DNA of 64,000 nucleotides, taken from the NCBI RefSeq assembly GCF_000512895.1, contig NZ_CP007033.1:1723001-1787000 (forward strand). The letters run 5' to 3'. Under the pieces are notes generated by a model. That model saw only the letters and a list, made by a program, of their open reading frames with translations. It had not been told where the DNA came from and searched no databases. Positions 40,675 through 49,119 of the stretch are shown here, piece after piece. Within the stretch, counting starts at the first letter, position 1, and each line of letters starts with the position of its first letter. This DNA comes from Dehalobacter restrictus DSM 9455. Lineage in GTDB: Bacteria; Bacillota; Desulfitobacteriia; Desulfitobacteriales; Syntrophobotulaceae. The position numbers were made by a program, and so were the translations under genes.

Positions 40675-41928
40675 CTATTCCACAATATGGCCGTTTCCAT
40701 AAACAATATATTTGATGGTCGTCAGTTCCGGCAAAGCCATCGGACCGCGGGCATGCAGCTTTTGCGTGCTAATGCCAATTTCAGCGCCAAAACCGAACCT
40801 TCCGCCATCGGTAAAACGCGTTGAAGCATTGACATAAACCGCAGCCGCATCGATTTCATTTAAAAAACGCTGAGAGGCCGTGTAGTTTTCGGTAATGATC
40901 GTCTCAGAATGCTTCGTGCTATACGTATAAATATGATCCAGCGCTTCGTCAATACTGTTGACAACCTTAACGCTGATAATCAAATCAAGGTACTCCGTCG
41001 ACCAATCTTCTTCCGTTGCCGGAACAGCATAATCCAAAATCTTTCTGACTCTATCACAGCCGCGGATCTCAACACCGTACGCTTTAAATTTTTTTCCAAT
41101 CATCGGCAGGTACTCTTCCGCCACCGCCTCATGAACGAGCAAGGTTTCCAGCGCATTGCAGACGCCGGGTTTTTGGGTTTTGGCGTTAAAGACTACCGAT
41201 ACTGCCTTTTCATAATCAGCATCGAGATCAACATAGGCATGACAGACCCCTGTACCGGTCTCAATCACCGGAACGGTGGAATTTTCAACCACTGTCCGGA
41301 TCAGTCCCGCCCCGCCCCGCGGAATGATCACATCGATATATTTATTCATGCGCATCAGCTGTAGGGCATACGCTCTATCCGTCTTCGGTATAAGCTGAAT
41401 CGCACCTTCCGGAATTCCATTCTGTTCAGCGGCTTCAGAGATCACCCTGGCCAGTACTTTATTGCTTTCAATCGCTTCCGAGCCTCCGCGTAAGATGCAG
41501 GCATTGCCGGATTTTAAACACAGTGCCGCTGCGTCTACCGTCACATTCGGCCGGGCTTCATAAATCATCGCCACAACACCGAGCGGAACCATCGTCTTCT
41601 GAATAACCAGACCGTTTGGCCTTTTCCACAGTTCTCCGCCGCCGACAGGGTCGGGCAGCCCGACCACTTCCTTGATCGCATTGCTGATATCCGCAATTCC
41701 GGCGCTGGTAAGGCGGAGACGGTTGATTAAGCTTTTCTTGAGGCCCTTTTCCTCCGCTGCCGTAATATCCAGCACATTGGCTTCCAGAATTGCGTCCTGA
41801 TTATCAAGAAGTGCCTGGGCCATTGCCAACAGTGCTTTATTTTTTGTCTCCGTACCCGTAAAAGCTAATTTGCGTGCCGCATTTTTGGCCCGTTGGCCAA
41901 TCATGATAAGATCTTCAGCAAAATCCAT
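40675..41928 (-). CDS. proA: Glutamate-5-semialdehyde dehydrogenase
   Basis: The protein has 417 aa of the aldehyde dehydrogenase fold. The active-site cysteine is in QKPGVCNALETLLV. The motifs VPLGVVAMIYEARPNVT and RGGSEAI are ProA signatures. It reduces gamma-glutamyl phosphate with NADPH, the second step of proline synthesis. It follows proB after 135 bases and ends the T-box-controlled proline operon. Confidence 0.97.
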   Translation of the reverse strand: MDFAEDLIMIGQRAKNAARKLAFTGTETKNKALLAMAQALLDNQDAILEANVLDITAAEEKGLKKSLINRLRLTSAGIADISNAIKEVVGLPDPVGGGELWKRPNGLVIQKTMVPLGVVAMIYEARPNVTVDAAALCLKSGNACILRGGSEAIESNKVLARVISEAAEQNGIPEGAIQLIPKTDRAYALQLMRMNKYIDVIIPRGGAGLIRTVVENSTVPVIETGTGVCHAYVDLDADYEKAVSVVFNAKTQKPGVCNALETLLVHEAVAEEYLPMIGKKFKAYGVEIRGCDRVRKILDYAVPATEEDWSTEYLDLIISVKVVNSIDEALDHIYTYSTKHSETIITENYTASQRFLNEIDAAAVYVNASTRFTDGGRFGFGAEIGISTQKLHARGPMALPELTTIKYIVYGNGHIVE

Positions 41929-42063
41929 GATTCAACAACCTCCTGTCAATCTCCCGTACATCCTATTCAATATCTCTTTTATTCAATATCTCATATATTT
42001 AATTACATTGCTATCCAAGATTATTCTTTTGCCGACGCCCAATGAATTATTTGACTTTCTTGA

Positions 42064-43179
42064 TCAGTATTCCTGCGTAATCGTCAGGTTATCCCTGTGA
42101 ACCAGTTCCTCTGCTTTAATTTCCGGAATCAGCCTGCGTATCTCCTCGGAGTGGAATCCTTTGACTTTTTCAGTTTCTTCACTGCTGAATTCGGTAATAC
42201 CACGGGCAATTTCTTCTCCGCGGTTATTCACAATTTTAATCAGATCTTTGCGCTCCCAAAATCCTTCGATCCCGGTTACTCCGGAAGCGAGCAGGCTCTT
42301 GCCGTCATGAAGCAGGGCCTTTTCGGCACCAGCGTCAATGATAACCGTGCCCATCGATAATGCTGCATAAGCCATCCAGCGTTTTTTTCCATTAAGCTTA
42401 TGCTTCAACGGCGGAAAATAGGTCCCTAAGGGATAGTTTCCTTCGACAATGTCTTTGATCTGGGCAATTCTTGACGCATTCATCAGAAAGGTCGGCGTCC
42501 CGAACCGTGTTGCCATTTCAGCAGCCTTTAATTTGGTGACCATGCCTCCGGTCCCAACCGCAGACCCTGTGCCGTCGGCCAGATTTTTTACCTCTGCCAC
42601 ATTCTCTACTTTCGGAATCAGTACAGCCTCCCGGTTATTCACTGGATTGGCTGTAAACAAACCGTCGACGTCCGTAAGAAGGACCAATAGATCTGCGTTG
42701 ATCATTCCCGCCACCAGCGCGGATAACCTGTCATTATCCCCGAAGCATAATTCTTCGAAGACCACGGTATCATTTTCATTGATGATCGGAACAACTCCGA
42801 AGTTCAGCAGTTTTTCCAAGGTATTCTTGGCATTCCGGTAATGTTCGGCTTCAACCAAGTCGATCCGGGAAAGAAGGACCTGGGCACAGCTCATGCCATA
42901 TTTCTCAAAATAGTACGAATACCTTTCAATCAATATTCCCTGCCCAACAGCCGCCGTGGCCTGCTTGCCGACAATATCCTTCGGACGTTCCTTCAGCTTC
43001 ATCTTGGCCATCCCGGCAGCAACAGCGCCGGAGGTAACCAGGATGCAGTCTGTTCCCTGCTTTTTCAGTTCAGCAATGACCCCGGCCAGTTGATCGATGA
43101 CCGTTTCATCAATGCCGCCTTCCGCGAGGCTTAAGCTGTTGCTGCCTATTTTTAAAACCGCCCTTTTCAGGGTATTCAT
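42064..43179 (-). CDS. proB: Glutamate 5-kinase
   Basis: The protein has 371 aa: an amino acid kinase domain (KIGSNSL, VTSGAVAAGM, NENDTV, GTGGMVTKLKAAE) and a C-terminal PUA domain. It phosphorylates glutamate, the committed and normally proline-inhibited step. Its ATG directly follows the proC stop. Confidence 0.97.
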   Translation of the reverse strand: MNTLKRAVLKIGSNSLSLAEGGIDETVIDQLAGVIAELKKQGTDCILVTSGAVAAGMAKMKLKERPKDIVGKQATAAVGQGILIERYSYYFEKYGMSCAQVLLSRIDLVEAEHYRNAKNTLEKLLNFGVVPIINENDTVVFEELCFGDNDRLSALVAGMINADLLVLLTDVDGLFTANPVNNREAVLIPKVENVAEVKNLADGTGSAVGTGGMVTKLKAAEMATRFGTPTFLMNASRIAQIKDIVEGNYPLGTYFPPLKHKLNGKKRWMAYAALSMGTVIIDAGAEKALLHDGKSLLASGVTGIEGFWERKDLIKIVNNRGEEIARGITEFSSEETEKVKGFHSEEIRRLIPEIKAEELVHRDNLTITQEY

Positions 43180-43995
43180 TCAAACATACTCTCCTTCCAT
43201 CTCTTCAGCCCGTTTGGCACACGCCTCCATAGCCTGATAGACGATATCTGCCAACCCGGCTTGCCGGAAGCTCTCCAGCGCCGCGTAGGTCGTTCCGTTC
43301 GGCGATGTAACAGCTTCTCTTAATTCCAGCGAGGTTTTGCCGCTCTCCGCAAGCATTTTCCCTGCACCGACCATGGTCTCTGCGGCCAGAAATTCAGCTT
43401 CGTCCCTCGTCAGGCCAAGCTTCTCACCGGCCAGAGCCATCAGTTCCGTTAAGAAATAGAAATAGGCCGGGCCACTGCCGCTGACGGCAGTCAGCGCATT
43501 CATTTTGCTGTCGCTAATCCACAGGAATTTTCCTAAAACAGCAAAGATAGCCTCAGCCGTTTTTGCCTGTCCGTCCGTGACACAGCGTCCTCTGGCCAAT
43601 CCGGATACAGCCTGCAGAACCGCACTGGACGTGTTGGGCATGACCCTGATCACGGCAATGCCCGGAAGCGCCTGCTCGTAAACAGACAGCCCTATTCCTG
43701 CTACTACCGTAATAATAAGCTTTCCTGTAAGATTGAACTGAGCGAGCTGGTCAAGAAGACCTTTGATATCTTTAGGCTTTACCGCCAGAAATATAACATC
43801 TGATCCCTGAATAGTTTCTGCAAAAGAAGCGCTCGCAACACCATACGTTTGGGCCAGGAGTTCCGCTTTCTCCTGAAATACATCATAGGCCATGATCCGG
43901 AAATCCGTGTCCTGCTGAGATAACCCCTTAATCACGGACGAAGCCAGATTGCCTGTTCCAATAAATCCGATTGTCTGCACATTTACACGCTCCAT
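43180..43995 (-). CDS. proC: Pyrroline-5-carboxylate reductase
   Basis: The protein has 271 aa. The N-terminal nucleotide fold GFIGTGNLA, MPNTSSAVL and the C-terminal signature in ALTAVSGSGPAYFYF and LREAVTSPNGTTYAAL are ProC features. It carries out the last step of proline synthesis. All three proline genes are in one operon, proC-proB-proA, below the T-box. Confidence 0.97.
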   Translation of the reverse strand: MERVNVQTIGFIGTGNLASSVIKGLSQQDTDFRIMAYDVFQEKAELLAQTYGVASASFAETIQGSDVIFLAVKPKDIKGLLDQLAQFNLTGKLIITVVAGIGLSVYEQALPGIAVIRVMPNTSSAVLQAVSGLARGRCVTDGQAKTAEAIFAVLGKFLWISDSKMNALTAVSGSGPAYFYFLTELMALAGEKLGLTRDEAEFLAAETMVGAGKMLAESGKTSLELREAVTSPNGTTYAALESFRQAGLADIVYQAMEACAKRAEEMEGEYV

Positions 43996-44100
43996 TCTAT
44001 CCTTAATTTCTTATTTTAATATTTTGACCATTTTTTCCTGTAAGTTTTTCCCTTGATATCTTTCAAATCATTTTGATTCATTAAAGAATACTTTCTGCAG

Positions 44101-44345
44101 AAAAAATAAATACTTCTCTGTCCATCTAAGGACGAAAGAAGTATATCTTCCGCGGTACCACCTTAATTGCGAATACGCCGCTTCAAGCTCAGATAACGGT
44201 GAGACAGCCGTAGGATTATTCATCTCACTTCACAACTGGGTTTCTGTTAACTATCAAGAGAACTTCCAGCTTTGTACACACGTGTACGCAGTTCCCCTCT
44301 CTGTATGACCCATTAACATACTGGGTTGATCATCAGCTTTAATTT
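44101..44345 (-). promoter_or_regulatory. T-box riboswitch, probably proline-specific
   Basis: The T-box core AAGGTGGTACCGCGG (44150-44164) is followed by a terminator (arms at 44110-44144, then TTTATTTTTT). Upstream, a Stem I has an internal loop with AGTA on one side and AGAAACCCA on the other, closed by CAAC/GTTG and GTTAA/TTAAC. Reading the specifier as CCC (44238-44240) followed by A gives proline, which fits the proC-proB-proA genes below. Uncharged tRNA-Pro would allow read-through. Confidence 0.9.
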
Positions 44346-44359
44346 TCCAATTCCTATTT

Positions 44360-44388
44360 ATTCTAGCACAAAAAATACCCGGAAACAA
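44360..44388 (-). promoter_or_regulatory. Sigma-A-type promoter of the proline operon
   Basis: Minus strand TTGTTT, 17-base spacer, TAGAAT. It lies just upstream of the T-box and downstream of uppP. Confidence 0.65.
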
Positions 44389-44482
44389 CTTGAATGTTCG
44401 ATGATGGATATCCCCAAAATACTGGCCGGATATTTGGTTGTCTGATAGATTTCAGGATGATATTCGGATAAAACAAGCTGAT

Positions 44483-45334
44483 TTAGAATAAACCGGCTAA
44501 TCCAGCTGCCAGCACGAACACGGCAAATATCATTCTGTAGATTGCAAAAATCCGCATCGGTTTTCTTTGTAAATACGAAATAAATTTCTGGATGACGATG
44601 ACTGCAACCAGGAAGGATACAATGAAGCCGACAGCCAAAGACAAAATTTCCTGCGAAGTAAGTATAGCCAGACCGCCAATTTTTACAACCTTCAGCAGGC
44701 TCATCCCAATCATCACCGGAATCGCCAGAAAGAACGAAAATTCCGTGGCGGCTACCGTCGGCAGCCCGGCTACCCATCCGCCAATAATCGTCGATGCCGA
44801 ACGGGACATCCCCGGAATAACGGCCAAACATTGAAATAAGCCGATCATAACCGCCTGTCTTGGGGAAACATTCAAGTCCCGGTCCCGTCCAACCGGTGCC
44901 TTTGTTCTAAGCTTATTCTCGGCGTAGATCATTAAGATTGCGCCGAGGAAAAGCGTTATCGCCACGGGAATCGGGAAAAACAGGTATTTTTCCGCGGTAT
45001 TGTCAAACAGAATCCCGATCGTAGCGCCAGGAATGCACGCCAGCACAATCATCAGCCAGAATTTCAGTCCGGATTCCTGGTAGCCGACCCTTGACGGGAA
45101 GAAATCCACCAACGTCTGTTTGATCTTCTTCCAATAGAGTACAATGACCGCCAAAATCGCTCCAAGCTGAATCACATACGTATACATTTCCACATAATGC
45201 GGATTGGTACCCTGAAAGTTGATTAAATTTTGAAAAATAATCAAATGGCCTGTCGATGAGACCGGCAGGAACTCCGTGATCCCTTCCACGATGCCTAAAA
45301 TAATGGATTGAAGAATAAATTGAATGGTTGCCAT
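44483..45334 (-). CDS. uppP: Undecaprenyl-diphosphatase UppP (BacA)
   Basis: The protein has 283 aa with about eight membrane helices. The catalytic motifs are GIVEGITEFLPVSSTGHLII near the N-terminus and IPGMSRSASTIIGG in the middle. It dephosphorylates undecaprenyl pyrophosphate to recycle the cell-wall lipid carrier and can raise bacitracin tolerance. The ATG follows AAGGAGACCAT. It is a single-gene unit. Confidence 0.96.
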   Translation of the reverse strand: MATIQFILQSIILGIVEGITEFLPVSSTGHLIIFQNLINFQGTNPHYVEMYTYVIQLGAILAVIVLYWKKIKQTLVDFFPSRVGYQESGLKFWLMIVLACIPGATIGILFDNTAEKYLFFPIPVAITLFLGAILMIYAENKLRTKAPVGRDRDLNVSPRQAVMIGLFQCLAVIPGMSRSASTIIGGWVAGLPTVAATEFSFFLAIPVMIGMSLLKVVKIGGLAILTSQEILSLAVGFIVSFLVAVIVIQKFISYLQRKPMRIFAIYRMIFAVFVLAAGLAGLF

Positions 45335-45815
45335 ATGGTCTCCTTATCTGTGATCTTGATCTATGTATTCCCTTTTTTCTTACCTGGTCTATTTTGGCAC
45401 TTATACAGGCTGTCTGTCAACCTTAGGTTATAAAACTCCTTTACACTCACCTTTGCAAGCCGGCTCGCGTCTTTATTGCATTTTTCCTTCACCGCCGGAT
45501 CAAGTCTGGCCACACTTTTTGGTTTGCCGGTTTTTTGACGGTTATATAATCCACAGAAGGAGGAGAGCCTGGTAGTAGGTTAAATTCGTCAGCGCTGACG
45601 AATTTGAGCTGCCATTTTGATTCCCGCCTTTTTGGTAGCTTTAATTACAGCATACGTAGACGGGCTTCGGATGGTGAAGGCTTGAGTATAAACCTATCAA
45701 AATCGCCTTCCAAAATTGGGGAGCTGGAGGTCACTTTTTTTGCGCCAGAACGGCGCGGCCCTTGCAATCAATTTCATTTAACGCTCATTTAACTTGTCTA
45801 GCGAATAAATTTATC
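45335..45815. other. Gene-free left edge of the accessory island
   Basis: I see no supported gene. Two plus-strand open frames of about 60-70 codons lack ribosome sites and resemble no family. The segment contains a perfect 24-bp palindrome (45582-45605) and an isolated GAAGGAGGAG with no frame behind it, suggesting gene debris. Confidence 0.5.
45582..45605. repeat. Perfect 24-bp palindrome
   Basis: AAATTCGTCAGC joined directly to its complement. The outer seven bases on each side (AAATTCG/CGAATTT) are identical to the palindrome at 51038-51061, while the inner bases differ. Confidence 0.85.
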
Positions 45816-45844
45816 TTGTCAAATTATATATTCTATGGTATCAT
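45816..45844 (+). promoter_or_regulatory. Strong sigma-A-type promoter
   Basis: TTGTCA, exactly 17 bases, then TATCAT; each box matches the consensus at five of six positions. Transcription would begin near 45851, just before the ribosome site of the 34-aa peptide. Confidence 0.75.
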
Positions 45845-45870
45845 TAGGTTTTATGAAAGGGGGTGTGCAT

Positions 45871-45975
45871 TTGAGCAAGAAACAAATTAATATAATTGAA
45901 GAAATTCTCGCTTCAGTTGGGCTTGAATCTTTAAAAGCTTCTGAGTCAAAGAATGTCCTCAAAAAAATCTCCTAA
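45871..45975 (+). CDS. Small 34-residue peptide of unknown function
   Basis: A TTG start lies seven bases after AAAGGGGG, and the frame ends at TAA. An in-frame ATG at 45853 is at the predicted transcript start and is less likely. The peptide is amphipathic, with an acidic-hydrophobic helix (INIIEEILASVGLESLK) and a lysine-rich end. A second GGGG ribosome site at 45979-45982 precedes an 8-codon frame (45987-46013), and a terminator follows. It has every signal of expression but resembles no family I know. A leader, signalling or toxin peptide is possible. Confidence 0.5.
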   Translation: MSKKQINIIEEILASVGLESLKASESKNVLKKIS

Positions 45976-46031
45976 AAAGGGGCGTGATGAAAAATGATGC
46001 TAATTTCATATAGCCAAACCTTAAGTGAGTG

Positions 46032-46069
46032 AAAACGAGTTCCTGATTAAAAATTAAGGAGCTCGTTTT
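46032..46069 (+). terminator. Terminator of the small plus-strand unit
   Basis: Arms AAAACGAGTTCCT / AGGAGCTCGTTTT (12 of 13 pair) are followed by TTTTTTTT. It closes a transcription unit of about 220 bases that starts at the promoter at 45816. Confidence 0.9.
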
Positions 46070-46117
46070 TTTTATTATGTTACTCTGAAAGGAAAAAGAA
46101 AGGTTAGTATCACGCAG

Positions 46118-46552
46118 TCAATCGTTGATTGCCTCGATTCCGAGCCGTTTAAGCTTGTCGAGGTGATCTCGCATGTTTTTGAGCTCCTCCGGAGAGTGCC
46201 CCTTCCAGTCCAAAACCTCGCCCATTACTCGTAGTGGGTGTTGGGTTCGGTAGGACCTCGTTGGATTCCCCGGAAACTTCTTGTCCGTCAGATTAGGATC
46301 ATCCTCGATGGGACCTGTGGGCTCTACACGATAGATTCGACCGGGTCCGTCGCCCACTGCCAGTTCCGCTCCCCACGTTGCCGCATCCAATGTGGCAGTC
46401 AGATAGACGTAGTTGGCCTTCTTTCTCTCGCCATAATTAGAGCTATTGCCAGGTTCCAGCATGTCTCTCGCCTTCAGGTCGGCTTTTGTGCCGTGGTAGA
46501 AAGGTCCGTGATCCAATGTTTTAGACGGCGTCCGCTCGTTCTTCATATTCAT
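46118..46552 (-). CDS. arr: Rifamycin NAD-dependent ADP-ribosyltransferase Arr
   Basis: The protein has 144 aa, full length. The motifs FYHGTKADL, NYVYLTATLDAATWGAELA, GRIYRVEPTGPIEDDPN and KFPGNPTRSYRT are those of Arr enzymes, which modify rifamycin hydroxyl groups and inactivate the drug. Base composition is richer in GC than its neighbours, suggesting a separate origin. Arr genes occur both chromosomally and in integron cassettes. GGGGAGG precedes the start, inside a hairpin-bearing leader. No attC-like site follows it. Confidence 0.93.
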   Translation of the reverse strand: MNMKNERTPSKTLDHGPFYHGTKADLKARDMLEPGNSSNYGERKKANYVYLTATLDAATWGAELAVGDGPGRIYRVEPTGPIEDDPNLTDKKFPGNPTRSYRTQHPLRVMGEVLDWKGHSPEELKNMRDHLDKLKRLGIEAIND

Positions 46553-46610
46553 TTCCTATCCTTACCTCCCCGTGGGAAACAGGTTGTTTCCATTACCCAC
46601 TCCTCGAATA

Positions 46611-46838
46611 TCATAATTCATTGGTAAATAACTTTATACGATTGTTATTGCAACCTCTTTTACTAATTTCATCTGTTATCAATGATTTTGAAATACACAA
46701 TGCATTTATCCTGTTCTTAAGAAGTGTGTACTGAGAGGTACCCTCAACAAATTTTGGCTGTATTTTTTCACATCTACTGATAGCTGAAGAAACAATTTGT
46801 AGAGCTTCTTCTAATTCTTCACTTGTATATTTGTCCAT
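46611..46838 (-). CDS. Conserved small hypothetical protein
   Basis: The protein has 75 aa from the ATG at 46838 behind GAGGTGCAATACT. The sequence (YTSEELEEALQIVSSAISRC, then GTSQYTLLKNRI) resembles a widespread clostridial family of 70-90 residues with no assigned function. It is all helical. On the minus strand a hairpin (GTGGG..TGGAAACA / TGTTTCCCAC) separates it from arr. Confidence 0.65.
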   Translation of the reverse strand: MDKYTSEELEEALQIVSSAISRCEKIQPKFVEGTSQYTLLKNRINALCISKSLITDEISKRGCNNNRIKLFTNEL

Positions 46839-47038
46839 AGTATTGCACCTCAACATTATTTTCAAAGATAAACTGCTTAGCTAATAATATTCATATATTT
46901 TTCTATAACCAGCTTATTTAGAATAATTACAAAATGCTTTGCATAATTTAGGCTGGAACCAAGATATATTGTTTCTGAATCAAAAAGAATGTTTTGAGAA
47001 ATAATAAATATTACAAATTAATGTTAGGGGGCAATATA

Positions 47039-47602
47039 ATGGTAAATAAATCCATATATAGGCGATGGTGGTTTTGGCTATTATGTATCATAGTAATTAT
47101 CATACTTGTCCAAGCATGTAGTGGCGGTCAGTCTACCCCTGCTCCAACTCCCGCTCCAAATTCGTCTACCCCTCAAACTTCCACTCCCCAGGAATATAAG
47201 CTAAATGATGAGGTTAAGGCAGGAAATATTGGGTATTCTGCAAGCGAGGTAAAAAGGAGCACTAAAATCGGGCAAAATGAATATTTGCAAAAAACAACCG
47301 AAAATGAATATTTACTAATAAAAGTAAAGGTATCAAACAATGATAAAGAGACTCGTACCATTGATACTAGTTTATTTAAGTTAAAAGATGCTGAAGGCAA
47401 AGAATATTCTGCTATGGCTGAAGCAGACATGTATGTAAACGCCGATAATAGTTTCTTTCTAGCCCAGGTAAACCCGGGAACAAGCAAAAGTGGATATATT
47501 GTATTTGAAATTCCTAAAAACCTAAAAGGTTTAAAATTACAAGTTTCAAGTGGTTTAGGATGGTCTGGTGGACAGTACCAGATAATAAACCTTGGTCAAT
47601 AG
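47039..47602 (+). CDS. DUF4352-type extracytoplasmic lipoprotein-like protein
   Basis: The protein has 187 aa from the ATG at 47039 behind TTAGGGGGC. A membrane helix ends at VQACSGG, followed by a Pro/Thr/Ser linker (TPAPTPAPNSSTP). The rest has the telokin-like immunoglobulin pattern of DUF4352 (YLLIKVKVSNNDKETRTI, LKDAEGKEY, GYIVFEIP). Probably surface-anchored. It is the only sizeable plus-strand gene of the island and has its own terminator. Confidence 0.75.
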   Translation: MVNKSIYRRWWFWLLCIIVIIILVQACSGGQSTPAPTPAPNSSTPQTSTPQEYKLNDEVKAGNIGYSASEVKRSTKIGQNEYLQKTTENEYLLIKVKVSNNDKETRTIDTSLFKLKDAEGKEYSAMAEADMYVNADNSFFLAQVNPGTSKSGYIVFEIPKNLKGLKLQVSSGLGWSGGQYQIINLGQ

Positions 47603-47683
47603 GCTTGGAAAAGTATAGATTGGGTGTATCCCAAATTCTGTGTAAACTCCAAAATTGATGTAAAACAAGGCTAAATATTTTAT

Positions 47684-47713
47684 GGGAGCAATAGCTTTAA
47701 TGGCTATCGCTCC
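47684..47713 (+). terminator. Terminator after the DUF4352 gene
   Basis: Arms GGGAGCAATAGC / GCTATCGCTCC with a short loop are followed by TTTT. It lies 80 bases after the stop. Confidence 0.8.
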
Positions 47714-47764
47714 TTTTGCCTAATGTACCCTTTGTACAACATGGTATACAAACAAAGAATCGAA

Positions 47765-48028
47765 TTAATTAGATTTATTAATCCAGTGGATAAATAATAC
47801 AGAAGAAAAGATTATTGATAGTAAAATTAAGGACACTCCTATTATTATCGGAAAATATATACAACTTGAAATTAATTCTTGGGATGTTGTCCATCCATTT
47901 GCACCCTCTGGTCTTGATACACTTATTGCTATATCACGACCTCTAAAAAATCCTACATATACAAATAGAACGCCACCCAAAAACAAGGTAACTATAGAAA
48001 TGAGTGCTTTTGTTTGTTTTTGGAACAT
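47765..48028 (-). CDS. Two-helix membrane protein of unknown function
   Basis: The protein has 87 aa from the ATG at 48028 behind AAGGAGGATATATTG. Two membrane helices (about residues 9-28 and 58-80) flank a polar loop (RGRDIAISVSRPEGANGW) that is probably outside. It resembles no family I can name. In the cassette model it is the first gene after site A. Confidence 0.6.
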   Translation of the reverse strand: MFQKQTKALISIVTLFLGGVLFVYVGFFRGRDIAISVSRPEGANGWTTSQELISSCIYFPIIIGVSLILLSIIFSSVLFIHWINKSN

Positions 48029-48133
48029 CAATATATCCTCCTTGTCCTTGATATCCTACAGATGCGCATTAATTCAAGCACACACAAAACTTTTCAGATC
48101 CGTGCAAGGATGCCCGGTTCCGCATGGTCTGTC

Positions 48134-48209
48134 GCTTAACGTTCCGTGAATTGCCGACGCTTCTCGACTTGATGCATCTTTCCTAAGTGTTGGCAATTCG
48201 CTGTTCGTA
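48134..48209 (-). repeat. attC-like recombination site A
   Basis: A 76-bp imperfect palindrome. On the minus strand it begins TACGAAC and ends GTTAAGC (a full GTTRRRY match). GAATTGCC pairs with GGCAATTC, then ACACTT with AAGCGT, around a central GATGCATC. It starts 33 bases after the PIN gene stop. An outer 8-bp repeat (CGCATGGT/ACCATGCG, 48121-48223) encloses it. Confidence 0.55.
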
Positions 48210-48241
48210 TGAAGTACCATGCGCCCCAAAGACTGACTAAA

Positions 48242-48640
48242 TTAATATCTTTCTAAATATTCTCTAGGTGAAACAATTTCCGGTTTATCAATTTCCACTT
48301 CAAAAAAGTCTTTATCCCCGGTAATTAGAATATCTACATCCGACAATAAAGCTGATACTAAAATCGGCAAATCCCCCTTATCCCTTATATCAGGATAGTT
48401 TGCGGAATTAATATCAGCAGGTGTGTAAACTAGCTCAAATGCAACCTTACTCAAAAACTTATCAAGCAAATGACTTTTCTCTCTAAATTTCTTTTTAAAA
48501 ATCTCATTAAGTTCTTCAATAATATGTGAACAGAGTACAAGGGTGTGAGCTTCCGTTACACTTTGAATTACTATAGTGAGCTGAGATTTTGGGAAAAGAA
48601 TAGCCGAAATAAGCACATTGGTATCAATCATGATTCTCAT
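48242..48640 (-). CDS. PIN-domain toxin of a type II toxin-antitoxin pair
   Basis: The protein has 132 aa. The metal-binding acidic residues are in IDTNVLISAI (D6), in EELNEIF, in KGDLPILVSAL and in ITGDKDFF, the pattern of the 'putative toxin PIN family' (TIGR00305-like). PIN toxins are Mg-dependent RNases that cut tRNA or other RNA. The start overlaps the end of the AbrB-like antitoxin gene by 17 bases, as usual for such pairs. Site A follows the stop. Confidence 0.88.
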   Translation of the reverse strand: MRIMIDTNVLISAILFPKSQLTIVIQSVTEAHTLVLCSHIIEELNEIFKKKFREKSHLLDKFLSKVAFELVYTPADINSANYPDIRDKGDLPILVSALLSDVDILITGDKDFFEVEIDKPEIVSPREYLERY

Positions 48641-48899
48641 ATTTCTTCTCCCAAATCTCTTTTCTTATATCTTTAACTAAGTTATTAACATCATCTTCAG
48701 AATAAATACCCTGCTTTTCAGCTACCCCTTGCATTCCTTCTTGTATTTCTTTCAATGCTATCATGGAGGAATTAGCAAAGACTATCTTATCGCCTTCTTC
48801 AATGAAGATAACTTTATCCCCTTCTTTTAAGTTGAGTTTCTTCCTTATTCCTATTGGTATTGTAATTTGTCCTTTTGAGGTTATCCTAGCAAGTTCCAT
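48624..48899 (-). CDS. AbrB/MazE-type antitoxin
   Basis: The protein has 91 aa from the ATG at 48899, nine bases after GGAG. The N-terminal swapped-hairpin domain ARITSKGQITIPIGIRKKL with EGDKVIFIEEGDKIVF is classic. The C-terminal 45 residues (EGMQGVAEKQGIYSEDDV) would wrap the PIN toxin. It should bind DNA and repress its own operon. Confidence 0.9.
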   Translation of the reverse strand: MELARITSKGQITIPIGIRKKLNLKEGDKVIFIEEGDKIVFANSSMIALKEIQEGMQGVAEKQGIYSEDDVNNLVKDIRKEIWEKKYENHD

Positions 48900-49007
48900 T
48901 ACAATCACTCCATTCCTTACTTTCCTTACTTCTTATTATACCACATATTATGCGTTATCAACCAGTTGTTTACATCTTCTTCCAAAACACTTTTGCATGG
49001 TATTTCA

Positions 49008-49084
49008 CAGTAACGTTCTGCGAATTGCCGAAGTCTGGTTATTACATTCATATTCTCTCAGATTTTGCAAATTCGTTGTTAGGC
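49008..49084 (-). repeat. attC-like recombination site B
   Basis: A 77-bp imperfect palindrome. On the minus strand it begins GCCTAACAACG (a perfect RYYYAAC) and ends GAACGTTACTG. CGAATT(T)GC pairs with GGCAATTCG, leaving one extrahelical base, and AATCTG pairs with CAGACTT. Its variable centre is closely related to that of site D. It lies between the IS element and the AbrB-like gene. Confidence 0.6.
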
Positions 49085-49119
49085 GACGGACCTGCCCCCA
49101 TATTCAGAGACGACCATGG

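Noticed and set aside
44358-44831. Minus-strand 157-codon frame overlapping uppP and the proline promoter
   Set aside because: It runs out of frame through uppP, has cysteine- and tryptophan-rich non-protein-like composition, and no ribosome site.
45363-45792. Two plus-strand frames of 62-70 codons left of the island
   Set aside because: No ribosome sites, no family resemblance, and one crosses a perfect palindrome.
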